The notes under the pieces are model-generated. The model saw only the letters and a program-made list of their open reading frames with translations, had not been told where the DNA came from and ran no database searches. Both the position numbers and the translations under genes were made by a program. From Parietichytrium sp. I65-24A (taxonomy: Eukaryota; Sar; Bigyra; Thraustochytrida; Thraustochytriidae), in contig BLSF01000057.1 of assembly GCA_012862575.1 (NCBI GenBank), forward strand, positions 220,296-284,295: a stretch of 64,000 bases of DNA, read 5' to 3'. Numbering within the stretch: the stretch's first letter is position 1; every line of letters begins with the position of its first letter. Below are positions 52,572 through 62,907 of the stretch, in pieces.

Positions 52572-55091
52572 TTATTTGCCTCTCTGGAGCCTTTGAAGTT
52601 GTGCCGGGGTCATGTATTTTTTCGCTTCTTCAAGCTCACGTCCCATCCACCACATACGGCCACGCCCGGCATCCTTCATATCGACTTTGAGCTTCTCAAA
52701 ACTCTCCTGGGCTTTTTCAAAAGCAGTAATGGAAGCATTCACTGCGGCGTCAGCTAGTCGGCGCGGCTCCACTGCAGCGTCGGCAGCCTTCTTCGCTACC
52801 TTGGAAGCAACTTGAGCAGCTTCGCGCGCCTCGGCAACGTCAGATCTTCTCAATTCTGCCTCCTCCAGGGACACCTCGAGGTTTTTGCGAGCCTTGATAG
52901 CCTCCTCTTTCTGCTTGGCAGCGTGCTGGCGAACGGTCGTAGCTGCTTCAGTTGCCTTGGTCGCAGTTTGCCGTGCCTTTTCAATGCTGTTTGCAATGTC
53001 TGTAGACTTTTTACGCTCTTCGGTGGCTTCGACTTTGGCCAACTCTGCCTCCAAATGAGAGATTTTTGCCAGCTCTTTGGCTTTCTCTGCCTTCTCGCGC
53101 GTCTGCTCGGCGCGTTCACGCTTTTGCTGAGCCTCCTCCCTGGTTTGCTCAGCCTCACTTCTCGCTCTCAGACCAGCTTCGTGGCTTTTCTCTGCAGCTT
53201 CCCTTGCTGCCTCAGCGTCTTTGCGTGCTGCAGAGGCTTGCTTGCGGGAGGCTCTCGCCTGTGCAAGCGCTTGAACCTGCTTTTGGCGCTGAGCGACTGC
53301 GTTTTGCCTGGTCTCCACAGCTTTTTGCCGCTGAGCGATAGCGTTCGCGTGGGCTTCTTCGCTCTCCGCCACAGCTTGTTGGCATTCTTTTCTCTGAGCT
53401 TCTGCACTAGCTCTCTTGTTAGACGCCTCGTCCGCGGCAGCTGTGGCCTTAGCACGCTCCGCCTCAGCTGCTTTTCGCGCCTTCTCGTAAGGCGCCCGGG
53501 CCTTTTGCGCCTGCTCACGCGCTCGAGCAGCTTGCTCTGTCACCGGGGCTTGTTTCCTCAAGAGGGCTTCGTTGGTGATCTTTGCCTTCCGCAGTGGAAG
53601 GGGATCGTCCTTGCTCATGAGCTGGGCGAGCTCGTTTTTCGCCTTGTTGCGGCGAACAATGCCGATGGATTCGTCATTGGCAACCACTTCTAGTTCTGCT
53701 TTCTTATCGCGGTACTCCTTCTTGGTACGCTCAACTGCGTCGATGGCCTCCTTGATCTCCTCCTCAAGATCAAGCATCTCCTTCTCTGCTCTGACAGCTT
53801 TTTCCTCAGCTTCGGCAAAAACGCTCTCTTTCGCGCTTGCGGCAGCTTCCTTTTTCAGTGCAGCATCCTCGACCTTCTTGGCGGCCCCTTCTGCATCCTT
53901 TGCCGCCTTTTCGAGTTTGGTGGCCTCTTTCTCGGCCTCCTTGATCTTTTTCTTTGCGGTCGCGAATTCGGCTTCTGCTTGGACTGCATTTACCTCGCGC
54001 TCCACTGCGTCGGACTCCGCATTCGCAGCTTCAATTTCCTGCTGCTGTGCATTCTCCTCCTCCGCTTTGGCCTTCTCTTCACGCTCAATCGCGAGGGCCT
54101 CAGCGGCCTTTGCCTTCGAAGCAGACTCCGCCGCAGAGCGCTCTCTGCTCACGGCCTCCTCTTCAGCGGCGATTGTCCTCGCTTCGATAGCACGCGCGTG
54201 CGTCTCAGCCTCGATCGAAAGTCTCTCAGCTTGGAGAGCCGCATCTTCACTTTCGACAGATCGCACGCGAGCTTCTTCGGCGTCAGTTTCTTTTTCGACG
54301 CACACAGCCTCTCGCTCGCGGGCCTCCGCCTCCATTGCGCGCGTCTTGTCTTCAATATCGGCGGCCTTCTTTTCAGCCTCGATCGCAGCTTGCTCTAGCT
54401 CCTCGCTGGCTTGCTCTTCGGCTTTGGCCTTTGTCGCGGCCTCTTTAGCCTCTTGCTCAGCCTCGATCGCTGCCTTCTCAGAGTCTACAATCTCTTCTTC
54501 TGCCTCCTTTAGAGCTTCAGCGGTCGCAAGAGCCTTCTCCTCCTCTTCCTTGGCAGATGCGGCGAGCGCGGAGCACTCCTCCAGAGCGACATTGGCGGCA
54601 TCCAGATGCCTTTCGGCGCGTTCGAGAAGTCTGGTGTCTTGCTCGTTTCCCTGCGGGGAGTTGACAAGGTCAAGCCAATCAACCTGAAATTCGTAGATGA
54701 GGAACTCAACCAGGCTCACGTGCTGATTGAAGTCTTGGTCGATGTCCTTCATCACCTTGCGCATCTGTTTTACGGTGAGTGTGCGGCCCATTAGCTCAAA
54801 TACGCGATGCGCTTGCACCTCGTTCAGCTCATGGCCCATCTCGCCATCCTCGTCGATTTCCACGCAATGTCGAAAGTACACCCACACACGCTCTGCCTTG
54901 CTTGGGTCTCTGGAAAACGTTGGCCCTTTGTTCCAAAACGCATTCAGAAATGACACCGCTTGTGCTTGATAGCGCAGCTTGCTCATCTCCGTCAGCCGTG
55001 GCAGCGCTTCCACATGCTCGCTAGTCTTCTCCAGGCGCGCGGAAGACACGCCGCTGCGCATCGACTTGCGCAAGGATAGCTTTTTAAACAT
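52572..55091 (-). CDS. EF-hand plus long Ala/Glu-rich coiled-coil protein
   Basis: 839 residues. A basic start (MFKKLSLRKSMRSGVSSARL), then an ordered N-terminal part (about 37-135: AVSFLNAFWNKGPTFSRDPS ... ERVWVYFRHCVEIDEDGEMG) with an EF-hand-like loop (DIDQDFNQHVSLVEFLIYEF, about 122-141, imperfect). Roughly 140-820 is an almost unbroken coiled coil of short Ala/Glu/Lys/Gln repeats (e.g. RARSEAEQTREEAQQKRERA). The end (KVDMKDAGRGRMWWMGRELE) is ordered again. I do not recognise a named family. The antiparallel frame on the + strand (53572-54687) is a shadow made by the codon bias. A structural or cytoskeletal role is plausible, with Ca input from the EF-like loop. A start at the ATG 55091 is supported by a purine-rich leader. 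Confidence 0.65.
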   Translation of the reverse strand: MFKKLSLRKSMRSGVSSARLEKTSEHVEALPRLTEMSKLRYQAQAVSFLNAFWNKGPTFSRDPSKAERVWVYFRHCVEIDEDGEMGHELNEVQAHRVFELMGRTLTVKQMRKVMKDIDQDFNQHVSLVEFLIYEFQVDWLDLVNSPQGNEQDTRLLERAERHLDAANVALEECSALAASAKEEEEKALATAEALKEAEEEIVDSEKAAIEAEQEAKEAATKAKAEEQASEELEQAAIEAEKKAADIEDKTRAMEAEAREREAVCVEKETDAEEARVRSVESEDAALQAERLSIEAETHARAIEARTIAAEEEAVSRERSAAESASKAKAAEALAIEREEKAKAEEENAQQQEIEAANAESDAVEREVNAVQAEAEFATAKKKIKEAEKEATKLEKAAKDAEGAAKKVEDAALKKEAAASAKESVFAEAEEKAVRAEKEMLDLEEEIKEAIDAVERTKKEYRDKKAELEVVANDESIGIVRRNKAKNELAQLMSKDDPLPLRKAKITNEALLRKQAPVTEQAARAREQAQKARAPYEKARKAAEAERAKATAAADEASNKRASAEAQRKECQQAVAESEEAHANAIAQRQKAVETRQNAVAQRQKQVQALAQARASRKQASAARKDAEAAREAAEKSHEAGLRARSEAEQTREEAQQKRERAEQTREKAEKAKELAKISHLEAELAKVEATEERKKSTDIANSIEKARQTATKATEAATTVRQHAAKQKEEAIKARKNLEVSLEEAELRRSDVAEAREAAQVASKVAKKAADAAVEPRRLADAAVNASITAFEKAQESFEKLKVDMKDAGRGRMWWMGRELEEAKKYMTPAQLQRLQRGK

Positions 55092-55934
55092 CTCTGTCTC
55101 TTCCTCTTGAATCTCCAGCTGCCACGCACTGAGACCTGCGACTTACAACCACAAAAGCAACAACGCGCCACGGTCTTCAAGCTGGGGAGGGCGCACACCG
55201 CAAACGTCGACGCCAATACGAACGAGCGGCGAAGAACAGCGTGGTCTACTATGCGCGGCGACCAAGGTTCACAAGGTTCACAAGGTTCACGTGCCGCACT
55301 TTTGCGCGTGACAAACCCTCCACTCACTCGAAGGTCAATAGTTGGTGAAAATCGTGGCGTCTGTTCGCTGTGAGTGATTGTGACTGCCAATTCTGCTAAT
55401 GGTATCTAATGCAAAGTTTGCGCACACCTGGATAGCCCTCATTTTCGTTTACTGTTGAAAGTAACTTCCTCGTTCTTCGATTTTAGACATTCTAAGCTAG
55501 AGCTAGTTAGAACCGAAGCTAAGTGCTTTTCAGACTACATTTACATTTATGTTGATCCAGTAGATCCAGTGATGGAATTGGCACAGCTACACTACTTCCT
55601 AATGGATTTGGTAAGCAAATTACTTGAATGTAATTTCGTACAAGTCGTTTTGGCTAAGAGCATGTTGCGCAGTCAATAGGCGCTGGACTTCTAGTTCGCC
55701 TACTGCTCCTGCAGAAGAAAGGTGTGCAAGACACCCACCCTTCAGATTAAAGCTACCTTAGTTGGTTATACACTGACTACCTTTCTTTGTTGTTCACAGG
55801 TTTCAGGATGTTTCAGGTCTGCTTGCCTCGAGCTGAGCTCCATGACCGGATGTCTATTTCTTTCAGTCCTACACGGTCACAGAAATTGAATTTGGAAGAC
55901 ACAAATTGATTGACAGTGAATGAATATAATATTA
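55092..55934. promoter_or_regulatory. Intergenic upstream of the coiled-coil gene and 3' of the EGF gene
   Basis: It contains an exact 9-bp tandem triplet (AAGGTTCAC)x3 at 55264-55290. Short open frames have no recognised content. Confidence 0.5.
55264..55290 (+). repeat. (AAGGTTCAC)x3 tandem repeat
   Basis: Three perfect 9-bp units (55264-55272, 55273-55281, 55282-55290), about 170 bp upstream of the coiled-coil gene start. Confidence 0.9.
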
Positions 55935-58200
55935 TTACTCCTCCTCTTCCTCGCCAGTGTCCGTCATTCTGAAGATGTACATGGCGCCGCAATCTCCCCG
56001 CTGACCGGTTGTCAGACCATCGCCGCTCCCATCGCTGCTCGTGTATCCCGTGTAGCAGGAACAAACCCCAGTGAGGGTGTCGCAGGTTCCTTGGCTCGAA
56101 CACTGCAAAAATTCTGTCGTACCTGAGCGGACTTCACTGACTGTGACACTGACTGTTCCCGTCAATAATGTTGAGTCGACGCTCAACAAAGGCAAGTCGC
56201 CAGTTTCTTTGAATGAGATCGTCATTGTGTTCCCCGCGCCGGAAGCACAGGCAGTAGCTCCGGAGAATGAGACGGAAGCCTCCGAAACCGTAAACAAGTG
56301 GTTCAGAGCCGTTTGAACCTCGTCTTCGTCGGCGTCATACGTGATATCTTGGGTGACATCTTCTCTGAATGTGATGGTGAAGAGCCCACCAGTTGCCACA
56401 CACGTGATGGTCTGAATTTCATTTACTTGGCCTGAGGTTTGAGGGTTATCGCCGAACGGACATGTCAACAAGCTGCAATCGTAAGCAGCCGTCCAGTCGC
56501 TCGCGCCCCATGCATATGGACCTGAATAATACCCGCGATCGCAATGGCAGCCATAAACAGAAGCGCGATCCCAAGTGCTGGTTGTCGGAACTACCCCGTA
56601 GGTCACCCCGCGCGGCTCACCATTTTCCTCAGAGAGCAAAGCTAGTGAGCTCATCGAATAGCAAGTGCCGTGCCCACTGCACTCAATCTCATCCTCGTTG
56701 AGAGGGCATGCGAGTTTCTCGCAGGCATCCCCGTTGAAAGGTGTGTTGCATTGGCACACGCCTTCCTCGCTATTGCAGAGCCCCTGGCCACTGCACTCCA
56801 TTGACGCGTGAGCGGTATTTGCTGCCGATGCTTCGTCGAACCAAGCTGTGCCGGACGGACACGAGTATGATGCACAATCGTAACCACCATAGCCGTCTTG
56901 GCAAACACAGCGCTTGTTTGCGTCGCACGTCCCATGGCCTGAGCACTCCTGCATGAAGCCCATACCGTCGTCGCCATATATGCAGCCAGTGACAGGCCCG
57001 TTCGTCAAGTAGCCGCAGTCTGGTATGTCCCCAGAGCCTCCTTCCTTGTCGCTGCTGGTGAACGTGCCTCCTTGGCTTGCCACTGCACTATGACAAATAC
57101 AGCTCCCAAACTGCGTGTTGCAATACCCTCTGCCGGAGCACTCTTCCAGCGTTGCATCGCCATCGACACTGGTTCCTCCGTACGCCCCTGCTGTGCCGCC
57201 CTCGGCCAGACTCAGCACGGTCCCTGCGGCCATGTCAGTATTACGCAGGACCAAAGGGGGGAGATTGCCCGGCTCATTATTGAAAGTTATCTCTGTTGAA
57301 GCTCCGTCGCTGTCGCAAACTGTTGTTCCACCGTTAATAGTTACAGTAACAGAAGTGACCGTCGGGAGCCTCTCGAGCTGAAGCTCCACGTCCGCGGAAG
57401 TAGCGTCGTGGTAAATCTTGGCGAAAAAGCCGCGAAACCCAATATAAAAGCTACCGCTACAACCCGAGGCACAAATGCAGTCCACCACTTGCTTTTCTTT
57501 AGTGAAGGACACTAACGGATCACTCCCAAGCGGGCATTCTCTAAGACTGCAGTCGAATCCTTTGAAGCCCTTCTCGCAGATACACCCGTGTATTTTGTCC
57601 GCATCCCACTCGTCATACGTTGTCTGCGTGTAGAGCCTATAATCGTCAACCTTTTCTGCTGCCTCCCGCATGCTCATACACCTTCCGTGTCCCGAACACG
57701 CTCCATATCCATTAGCAGGGCAGGCTAATTTCCCGCAAGCTAGTCCTTCAAAGCCACTCTTGCATGTGCATTGTCCAGTCTCTCTATCACAAAGGCCCAT
57801 GTTTGAACACTCTACTTCGGCATGCGCGACATCATCCGCAGTCGCGTAATCCCACCACGCAATTCCCTTGGGGCACTCTCGCTGAGATTTTCCACAATCC
57901 ACCATTCAAGGTAAGCAACTCATCTCATCATCACTCTTATTCTGATTCTGATTCTCATTCTCATTCGTGACTTGATCACCCTTGCTTTCTCTACGCAACC
58001 GTCCGACTTACCATTGAACAATCCGGTGCCACCGTCGTATTCCATCCCAAAACGCATGCGCAACTAGCCCCTCCTCCGGGAGACAGCTCACAGACTCCAT
58101 GTCCCGAGCATCCGTTCGGGCATGGCGCCCCTCTTACCGCTGCGCCAATCCACGCAAGACCGACCAAAGCTCTCAGTCGGCCGTTCATCCGTCTGCCCAT
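55935..58200 (-). CDS. Secreted multi-EGF protein (teneurin/tenascin-like repeats), two exons
   Basis: Exon 1 is 58200-58012 and exon 2 is 57881-55935. The 130-bp intron (58011-57882) runs GTAAGT...CTCAG. The in-frame TGA just before the 57905 ATG rules out other acceptors upstream, and joining DCSM|RECPKG restores the motif DCS(x)REC seen again later in the protein. 711 residues. The N-terminal signal peptide MNGRLRALVGLAWIGAAVRG (from Met5; ATGs at 58200 and 58188) is followed by repeated EGF/teneurin-type units with C-S-G-H-G and C-x-C patterns (CPNGCSGHGVC, CSNMGLCDRETGQCTC, CSGHGTCDANKRCVC, CSSQGTCDTLTGVC). Two ~100-residue beta modules (around QVVDCICASGCSGSFYIGFR and ETGDLPLLSVD) interrupt them. 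No clear transmembrane segment or anchor; the C-terminus is a short acidic tail. Probably extracellular adhesion or wall-associated. Confidence 0.8.
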
Positions 58201-58995
58201 CTTCCCCTCAGCTCCGCTGCTGGAGAGCACTCTCTGCTCCAGCACAAACGAGATCGAACACGATATTTAACGGCTGTTATCACCAGAGCCTTCGAGGCGG
58301 CGGATGCTTGCAAGCTTATCAATGTTGACCTCCTCTTCTCGGCCCTTATCGCAGACACTCCAGACACTCCGTGTGTTCACCCAACTCGTCACGCTTGTGC
58401 ACGCTTGTGCACTTGTCCATCACAATGACAGACAAGGTCACAGTGCCACGGTCAATTTGACGGTAACGGCATCTCGGTTCCTGCATAAGGGGATATAAGG
58501 GGCTTGATAATGGGTCTTATACAAGAACCCGGGAGGAACCGGCGAGCTGAGTAGGGGCCTGCTAATGCTTAGAACCAAGACTGATTTAGCCATTTCCTAC
58601 CTACTAGAGATTCAGATTCAGATTCATTTACTAGACCTTTCTTAGAGAGGCGGTTTAGTAGCTCCCGTGTCAAGCTAAGCGGAATTTTCTCTGTGACCTT
58701 GTCCTCTCTGCGTAGTAAAGTAAGGACTGACGAAGACAACATCTCCAGTCAAGATAGTGCGAGCAGAACATAACAGAACAGAAAAACAATTTCTGAAAGT
58801 TGCGCATGGACCGGCACAGATACTAAGTACTGAGTAGTAGTTCCATCGCACAAAGAGAACAAAACGCACACGATCAAAAAGACAAAAACATCAGTTGTCT
58901 CAATCTCAATCAAGACGTTTACTTTTCACTTCCCAAACAAACCACTCTTCGTTCGAACGTCCATTAGGGTTATGCGCCAGTAGATGCTAGCTTCA

Positions 58996-59031
58996 GAGTG
59001 GTACGAGTGGTACAAGTGGTACGAGTACCGG
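58996..59031. repeat. 9-bp GAGTGGTAC tandem ending in a GTACCGGT palindrome
   Basis: Units AGTGGTACG, AGTGGTACA, AGTGGTACG, AGTACCGGT, within the EGF/Kelch-BTB divergent gap. Confidence 0.8.
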
Positions 59032-59196
59032 TCGGGGTCGGGAGTGTGCAGACAAAAAGGAGAATGAGAATGAATGTATGAGAGTTATGAGAGTATGGAA
59101 AGTGCAGTGTAGCGAGTGCAGACCTTCGTAGACAGCCTTGCGCAGCGAGAGCCTCTTGGACGCTTGGACGTCAAGCGAACGAAGTGGTTCTCGGTA

Positions 59197-59259
59197 CTGA
59201 ATCCTGAATCCTGAAGACTGAAGATTGAATTCTGAATACTGAAGACTGAGTACTGAGCA
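59197..59259 (+). repeat. 7-bp degenerate tandem repeat (CTGAAGA/CTGAATC), nine units
   Basis: Nine 7-bp units in 63 bp (CTGAATC, CTGAATC, CTGAAGA, CTGAAGA, TTGAATT, CTGAATA, CTGAAGA, CTGAGTA, CTGAGCA), about 110 bp upstream of the Kelch-BTB start codon. Confidence 0.85.
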
Positions 59260-59367
59260 GTGAAAGTGAGCGCTGAGCAGACTCGGAACGCAGGTCAGCG
59301 AAAGAGTAAAGAGTCGGGGACGTGGACGTGGACGTGGACGTTGTGGGAAAGTGAGGAGGAGCGGTTT

Positions 59368-61092
59368 ATGGCAGAGGACGCGGCGAGTCCCGCGCGACGT
59401 GGGACTGATAGCGCCGCCGGTCCAGACTGCTGCGGCAAGAAAGGGGGGGCGGCCAAGCTACGTAGGTCGTGGCGCAGACTTGGCGCGTCAGCTCTTCCGG
59501 AGAGCCCCGGACCTCGGAGCGGAGCGGCTGCGGTGGTTCATGGCGAAGCCCTGTGGGTGTTTGGTGGGTACGGCGGGGACTGCAGACTGGGCGACTTTTA
59601 CAAATATTGCTTTCGGAGCAGGACTTGGTCCAAGGTGGAACCCCGCAGCGATTGCTGGCCCGGAGCCCGTGAAAATAATGGATTCGTAGCTCACGGAGAC
59701 TCATTGTACCTTTTTGGAGGGTACGATGGGGTTGCCTGGCTCAGAGACCACTGGCAGTTCAACACGAAAACCTCAGAATGGCGCTTGATTGAAGGGGCCG
59801 GCGCGGTGCCTTCGCACCGGTTCGGCTTTGTCTCCGTCAGCAGCAGGGACAAATTGATACTCTTTGGCGGCTACTCTGGACAAACCTGGATGAACGACAT
59901 GTATGAATTTGACTTTTATAGTGAAATGTGGAGCGAGGTGGAGCCGCATGGTACCTTGCCTTCCAAAAGAAGCTGCCCATCGTGGGCGTTGTGCGACGAC
60001 TCTATCTATATGTTCGGAGGATATGACGGAGTTCAGCGTAAAAATGATCTTTTCGAGTACAAGATATCGGAAAGGCAATGGGTTGAGATTCAGTCGGAGG
60101 GCGCCAAGCCATCAGGGCGCTACTTTCATGCTTGCGGAGTGCACGGAGACTACTTGTATGTATTTGGTGGCTACAATGGACGAGAACGGCTGAACGATCT
60201 GTATAAATTTTCTTTTCTCACGCGACAGTGGGAGCTTATGCTTACTCACGGTGAGGTTCCAAGCGGGCGGTCGAGCTTGGTCGCTGGTTTTCACAATAAT
60301 TCACTCTATGTATTTGGCGGGTGTAAGTTGCACATCTATTTGCCTCTGAACTTGTGTATGTGACATACTGACCAAACGATGCTTGTAGACAACGGAAACA
60401 CTGTGCTGAATGACTTTTTCGAGTACCCCTTCCTAAGCGTTCAGATTGAGCCGGCTCAGCTCACTCAGGACTTTTCTCGCTTGATCAACCATGCTCAATT
60501 TAGTGACGTTACGTTCCTAGTGGAAGGCCGTCCGATCCATGCAGTGAAAGCCATCCTTGCTATTCGCTCAGAGCACTTTCGAGCTCTTTTGTTCAGTGGC
60601 CTCCGGGAATCCCGGTTGGCAGCCAGCAGGAGTCATCTTCGTGATCGCGCGTTCGCAGAAAACTCCGAGATCAGCGACACAGAAGGTGCAATCGCTCTTC
60701 CCGATGTTCAGTACGATGTGTTTCTGGCGGTTTTGGAATATCTTTATACAGACAACATCACGATCGACCCAGACATTGCCGTCCCGCTCTTGATTGCAGC
60801 TGAGAAATACCTCCTGCACCGCCTCAAGTCCATCTGCGAGGAAACGATTTTGAAGACCATTTCTCTGGACAACTGCATACAGATTCTCTTGCAGTCCACA
60901 ACTCACAATGCCGAGTCTCTGAGAACCATCTGTCTTGACTTTATCGTCGATAATTTGAATCGTTTGCGTAGGAGGCCACATTTCCAGCTTTTGAAGCAAG
61001 AGCCAGACCTGCTGATGGAGATCATCATGCGCTCTGCGGCAAGCACGCACATCACGTCCCTGTCCGAGCCCAGCGCGGCGAATCAACTGTAG
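59368..61092 (+). CDS. Kelch-repeat BTB protein (LZTR1-like), two exons
   Basis: Exon 1 is 59368-60322 and exon 2 is 60389-61092. The 66-bp intron runs GTAAGT...TTGTAG with a CTGAC branch-like site, and T|AC restores VFGGYNGNTVLNDFFEY. 552 residues. Six kelch blades, each with an F-G-G-Y core: VFGGYGGD, LFGGYDGV, LFGGYSGQ, MFGGYDGV, VFGGYNGR, VFGGYNGN. Then a BTB/POZ domain (about 345-450: FSDVTFLVEGRPIHAVKAIL ... VFLAVLEYLYTDNITIDPDI) and a BACK-like helical region (about 460-530). LZTR1-type proteins are CUL3 substrate adaptors; this one has kelch first and a single BTB/BACK, where human LZTR1 has two. A role in ubiquitylation through CUL3 is inferred from the architecture. Start at the ATG 59368; the frame upstream is GTG-initiated leader. 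Confidence 0.85.
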
Positions 61093-61434
61093 CTTTTTAG
61101 CACTATGGCGTACCCGTCTTCTGGAGGAACAAAACGCTGCGACTTGCGATTGAGCAACAACCATAAGGCTGGGTGGGTGGTGCCTTTTGGTGTGTGTTTA
61201 TAGCTTTCCCACGAAAAAAAAAAAGTGCAGACTGTCTCAAATCTCTTTCCGCCAAGCTAGAGCTTTTAGATTTATAATTTATAATGTCTTCGAAACGACC
61301 GGACGGCTGTGGTCCCTAAGGTCTCTTCATCGTTTTTGGTGCTATGTATGTATAAGTGTCAAGAGACCCCTCCGGGAAACGCGGTACACCTGCTCGTGTT
61401 CGCCGTATTACAATCGATATTCCGCTGCGTATCC
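61093..61434. other. Intergenic, convergent 3' regions
   Basis: Stop of the Kelch-BTB gene, a poly-A run (61216-61225), then 3' flank of the RhoGAP gene. No gene is seen. Confidence 0.5.
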
Positions 61435-62907
61435 TTATTTATCTGCGTCGACGCCTTGATCGCCTTCGTTTTCACTTGGAGCAAAGGTTTCCGACTGGCT
61501 GTTCTTAGTATTTTCCTCGCCTACGGACTCCTCCTCCTCTACCTCATCAGCCGTTTCGCCTTCTTCCTCCGTGGCAATCTCGACCTGTTCTTCAGATGCC
61601 TGCAACGACGCTGCCTTCTCCTCTTCCTCTTTCGCATGCAGATACCTAATTCGCCAGAGCAAAAGGTTTTCCAGAAACGATGCGAGCTTGTGTGAGAGAG
61701 TCAACGCTTCAAAACCTTGAATGTCTTTCATCTCAAAGAGGTTTGGAGAGATGACGATGGCAAGGTTCTTTGGCGTCATCCTGTTCACCTCAGAGTGCTT
61801 TGCCACCAGCGCAAGAAGATCCAGCAGCCAAAGAAGAATGGACTGCTGTGGTTCTGGCAGATCGTTCACTTTTGGCCCGATCTTGTCCAGATTCTCGGCA
61901 AGGGTTGCGTACAAGAGGAGCTGCTCACGATCCAAGCAGTTGAGCAAGTTGGGCTGCAGTTCGCGAAACCACAATTTGATAAGATTGGCTGGAACGTTCG
62001 GATCGGTGCATCCGTCAAGCGCCTTAACACCTTCCCCGTCGTTGATGAGTTTCTTCACTTTCTCGCACTCCATTTTGTCAGCAGTGATTCGGAACAAGCC
62101 TTCTGAGTCGAGGCCGCCGAGATCAATAACACTTTGACGGAGCATGACAAGTACTGCTGGGATGCGATCATCATATGCTTCGACTTCCAGTCTCGGGCAC
62201 CGACCGAGCTCCACGCCAAATTGAAGCTGGGATCCCATGTCCCAATCGCTTGGAACGCCAGAGTAGCGGATATGTTTTTTGTCAAAACGAACATGTACAT
62301 TGTGCTGAACGCTAAAAGGCGCTCCAATCTCCAGGTTTTGAATGACAGCTTGGGAATCGAGTTTCCCCTTTGAATCTTTTACCTTTTGACGGATAAATTT
62401 CAATGTCGCGGTGTCCTTAGCTGGTTTTTTCTTGTATGACATACCCTTTTCTTCGAGCTTGCCAGAACCAGCTCTATTCCGCGGCGAATCTTGTGGGGAG
62501 AGCACGCGCGGGTTGCCCGTCTGGAAATCGATTAAACCGTCAATGCCAGATATCACCTTGACGCCTGCAGCAGCGCCTGCTTGGACCAAAGCCTCCTGCT
62601 TCCGCCGGCGCTCAGCTTCGCTGTCCTTCACAGGAGTCGGAGGTGCCCATTGTGTCTCATCGGTGTGTGTGTTCCAGTAATACATGTTACCCTCAACGTC
62701 TTTCACCTTCTCCCAACCTGCGTTCGTCGTGTCCTTATTCTCGTCCGTGGAAACACGCTTCACTTTGCATTTAGATTCTGACTGCGCCTCCGGAAGAGCC
62801 CAATGCGTCTCGCCAGTATCCACGCTCCAAAAGTACTTGATCCCACTCGACTCGTTCTCCACCTTTACCCAGTTCTGCTCCACTGCAGACTCATCCTTTG
62901 GCTCCAT
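61435..62907 (-). CDS. WW-WW-CRIB-RhoGAP protein (ROP-GAP-like)
   Basis: 490 residues from the ATG at 62907. Two WW domains at about 12-39 and 64-90 (NWVKVENESSGIKYFWSVDT and GWEKVKDVEGNMYYWNTHTD, each with two signature Trp). A CRIB-like motif at about 194-222 (IGAPFSVQHNVHVRFDKKHI). A RhoGAP domain at about 231-420 with the arginine finger R273 in LDSEGLFRITADKM and the NLIKLWFRELQPNLL and NLAIVISPNL blocks. RhoGAP domains end signalling by Rho/Rac/ROP GTPases. The CRIB followed directly by RhoGAP is the plant ROPGAP layout, with the WW pair added for Pro-rich ligands. A low-complexity acidic tail (EEEGETADEVEEEESVGEEN) follows. It is convergent with Kelch-BTB. Confidence 0.88.
   Translation of the reverse strand: MEPKDESAVEQNWVKVENESSGIKYFWSVDTGETHWALPEAQSESKCKVKRVSTDENKDTTNAGWEKVKDVEGNMYYWNTHTDETQWAPPTPVKDSEAERRRKQEALVQAGAAAGVKVISGIDGLIDFQTGNPRVLSPQDSPRNRAGSGKLEEKGMSYKKKPAKDTATLKFIRQKVKDSKGKLDSQAVIQNLEIGAPFSVQHNVHVRFDKKHIRYSGVPSDWDMGSQLQFGVELGRCPRLEVEAYDDRIPAVLVMLRQSVIDLGGLDSEGLFRITADKMECEKVKKLINDGEGVKALDGCTDPNVPANLIKLWFRELQPNLLNCLDREQLLLYATLAENLDKIGPKVNDLPEPQQSILLWLLDLLALVAKHSEVNRMTPKNLAIVISPNLFEMKDIQGFEALTLSHKLASFLENLLLWRIRYLHAKEEEEKAASLQASEEQVEIATEEEGETADEVEEEESVGEENTKNSQSETFAPSENEGDQGVDADK

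Larger units (their letters stand above)
58201..59367. promoter_or_regulatory. Divergent intergenic region (EGF protein / Kelch-BTB)
   Basis: A 9-bp GTGGTAC tandem ending in GTACCGGT (58996-59031). A CTGAAGA-type 7-bp tandem repeat (59197-59259), and a GTGGAC repeat (59321-59339) just before the Kelch-BTB start. The open frames here have no recognisable content. Confidence 0.5.

Noticed and set aside
53572-54687. 371-codon + strand frame, Ala/Ser-rich
   Set aside because: It is the antisense shadow of the repetitive coiled-coil gene; low-complexity codon bias opens the opposite frame.
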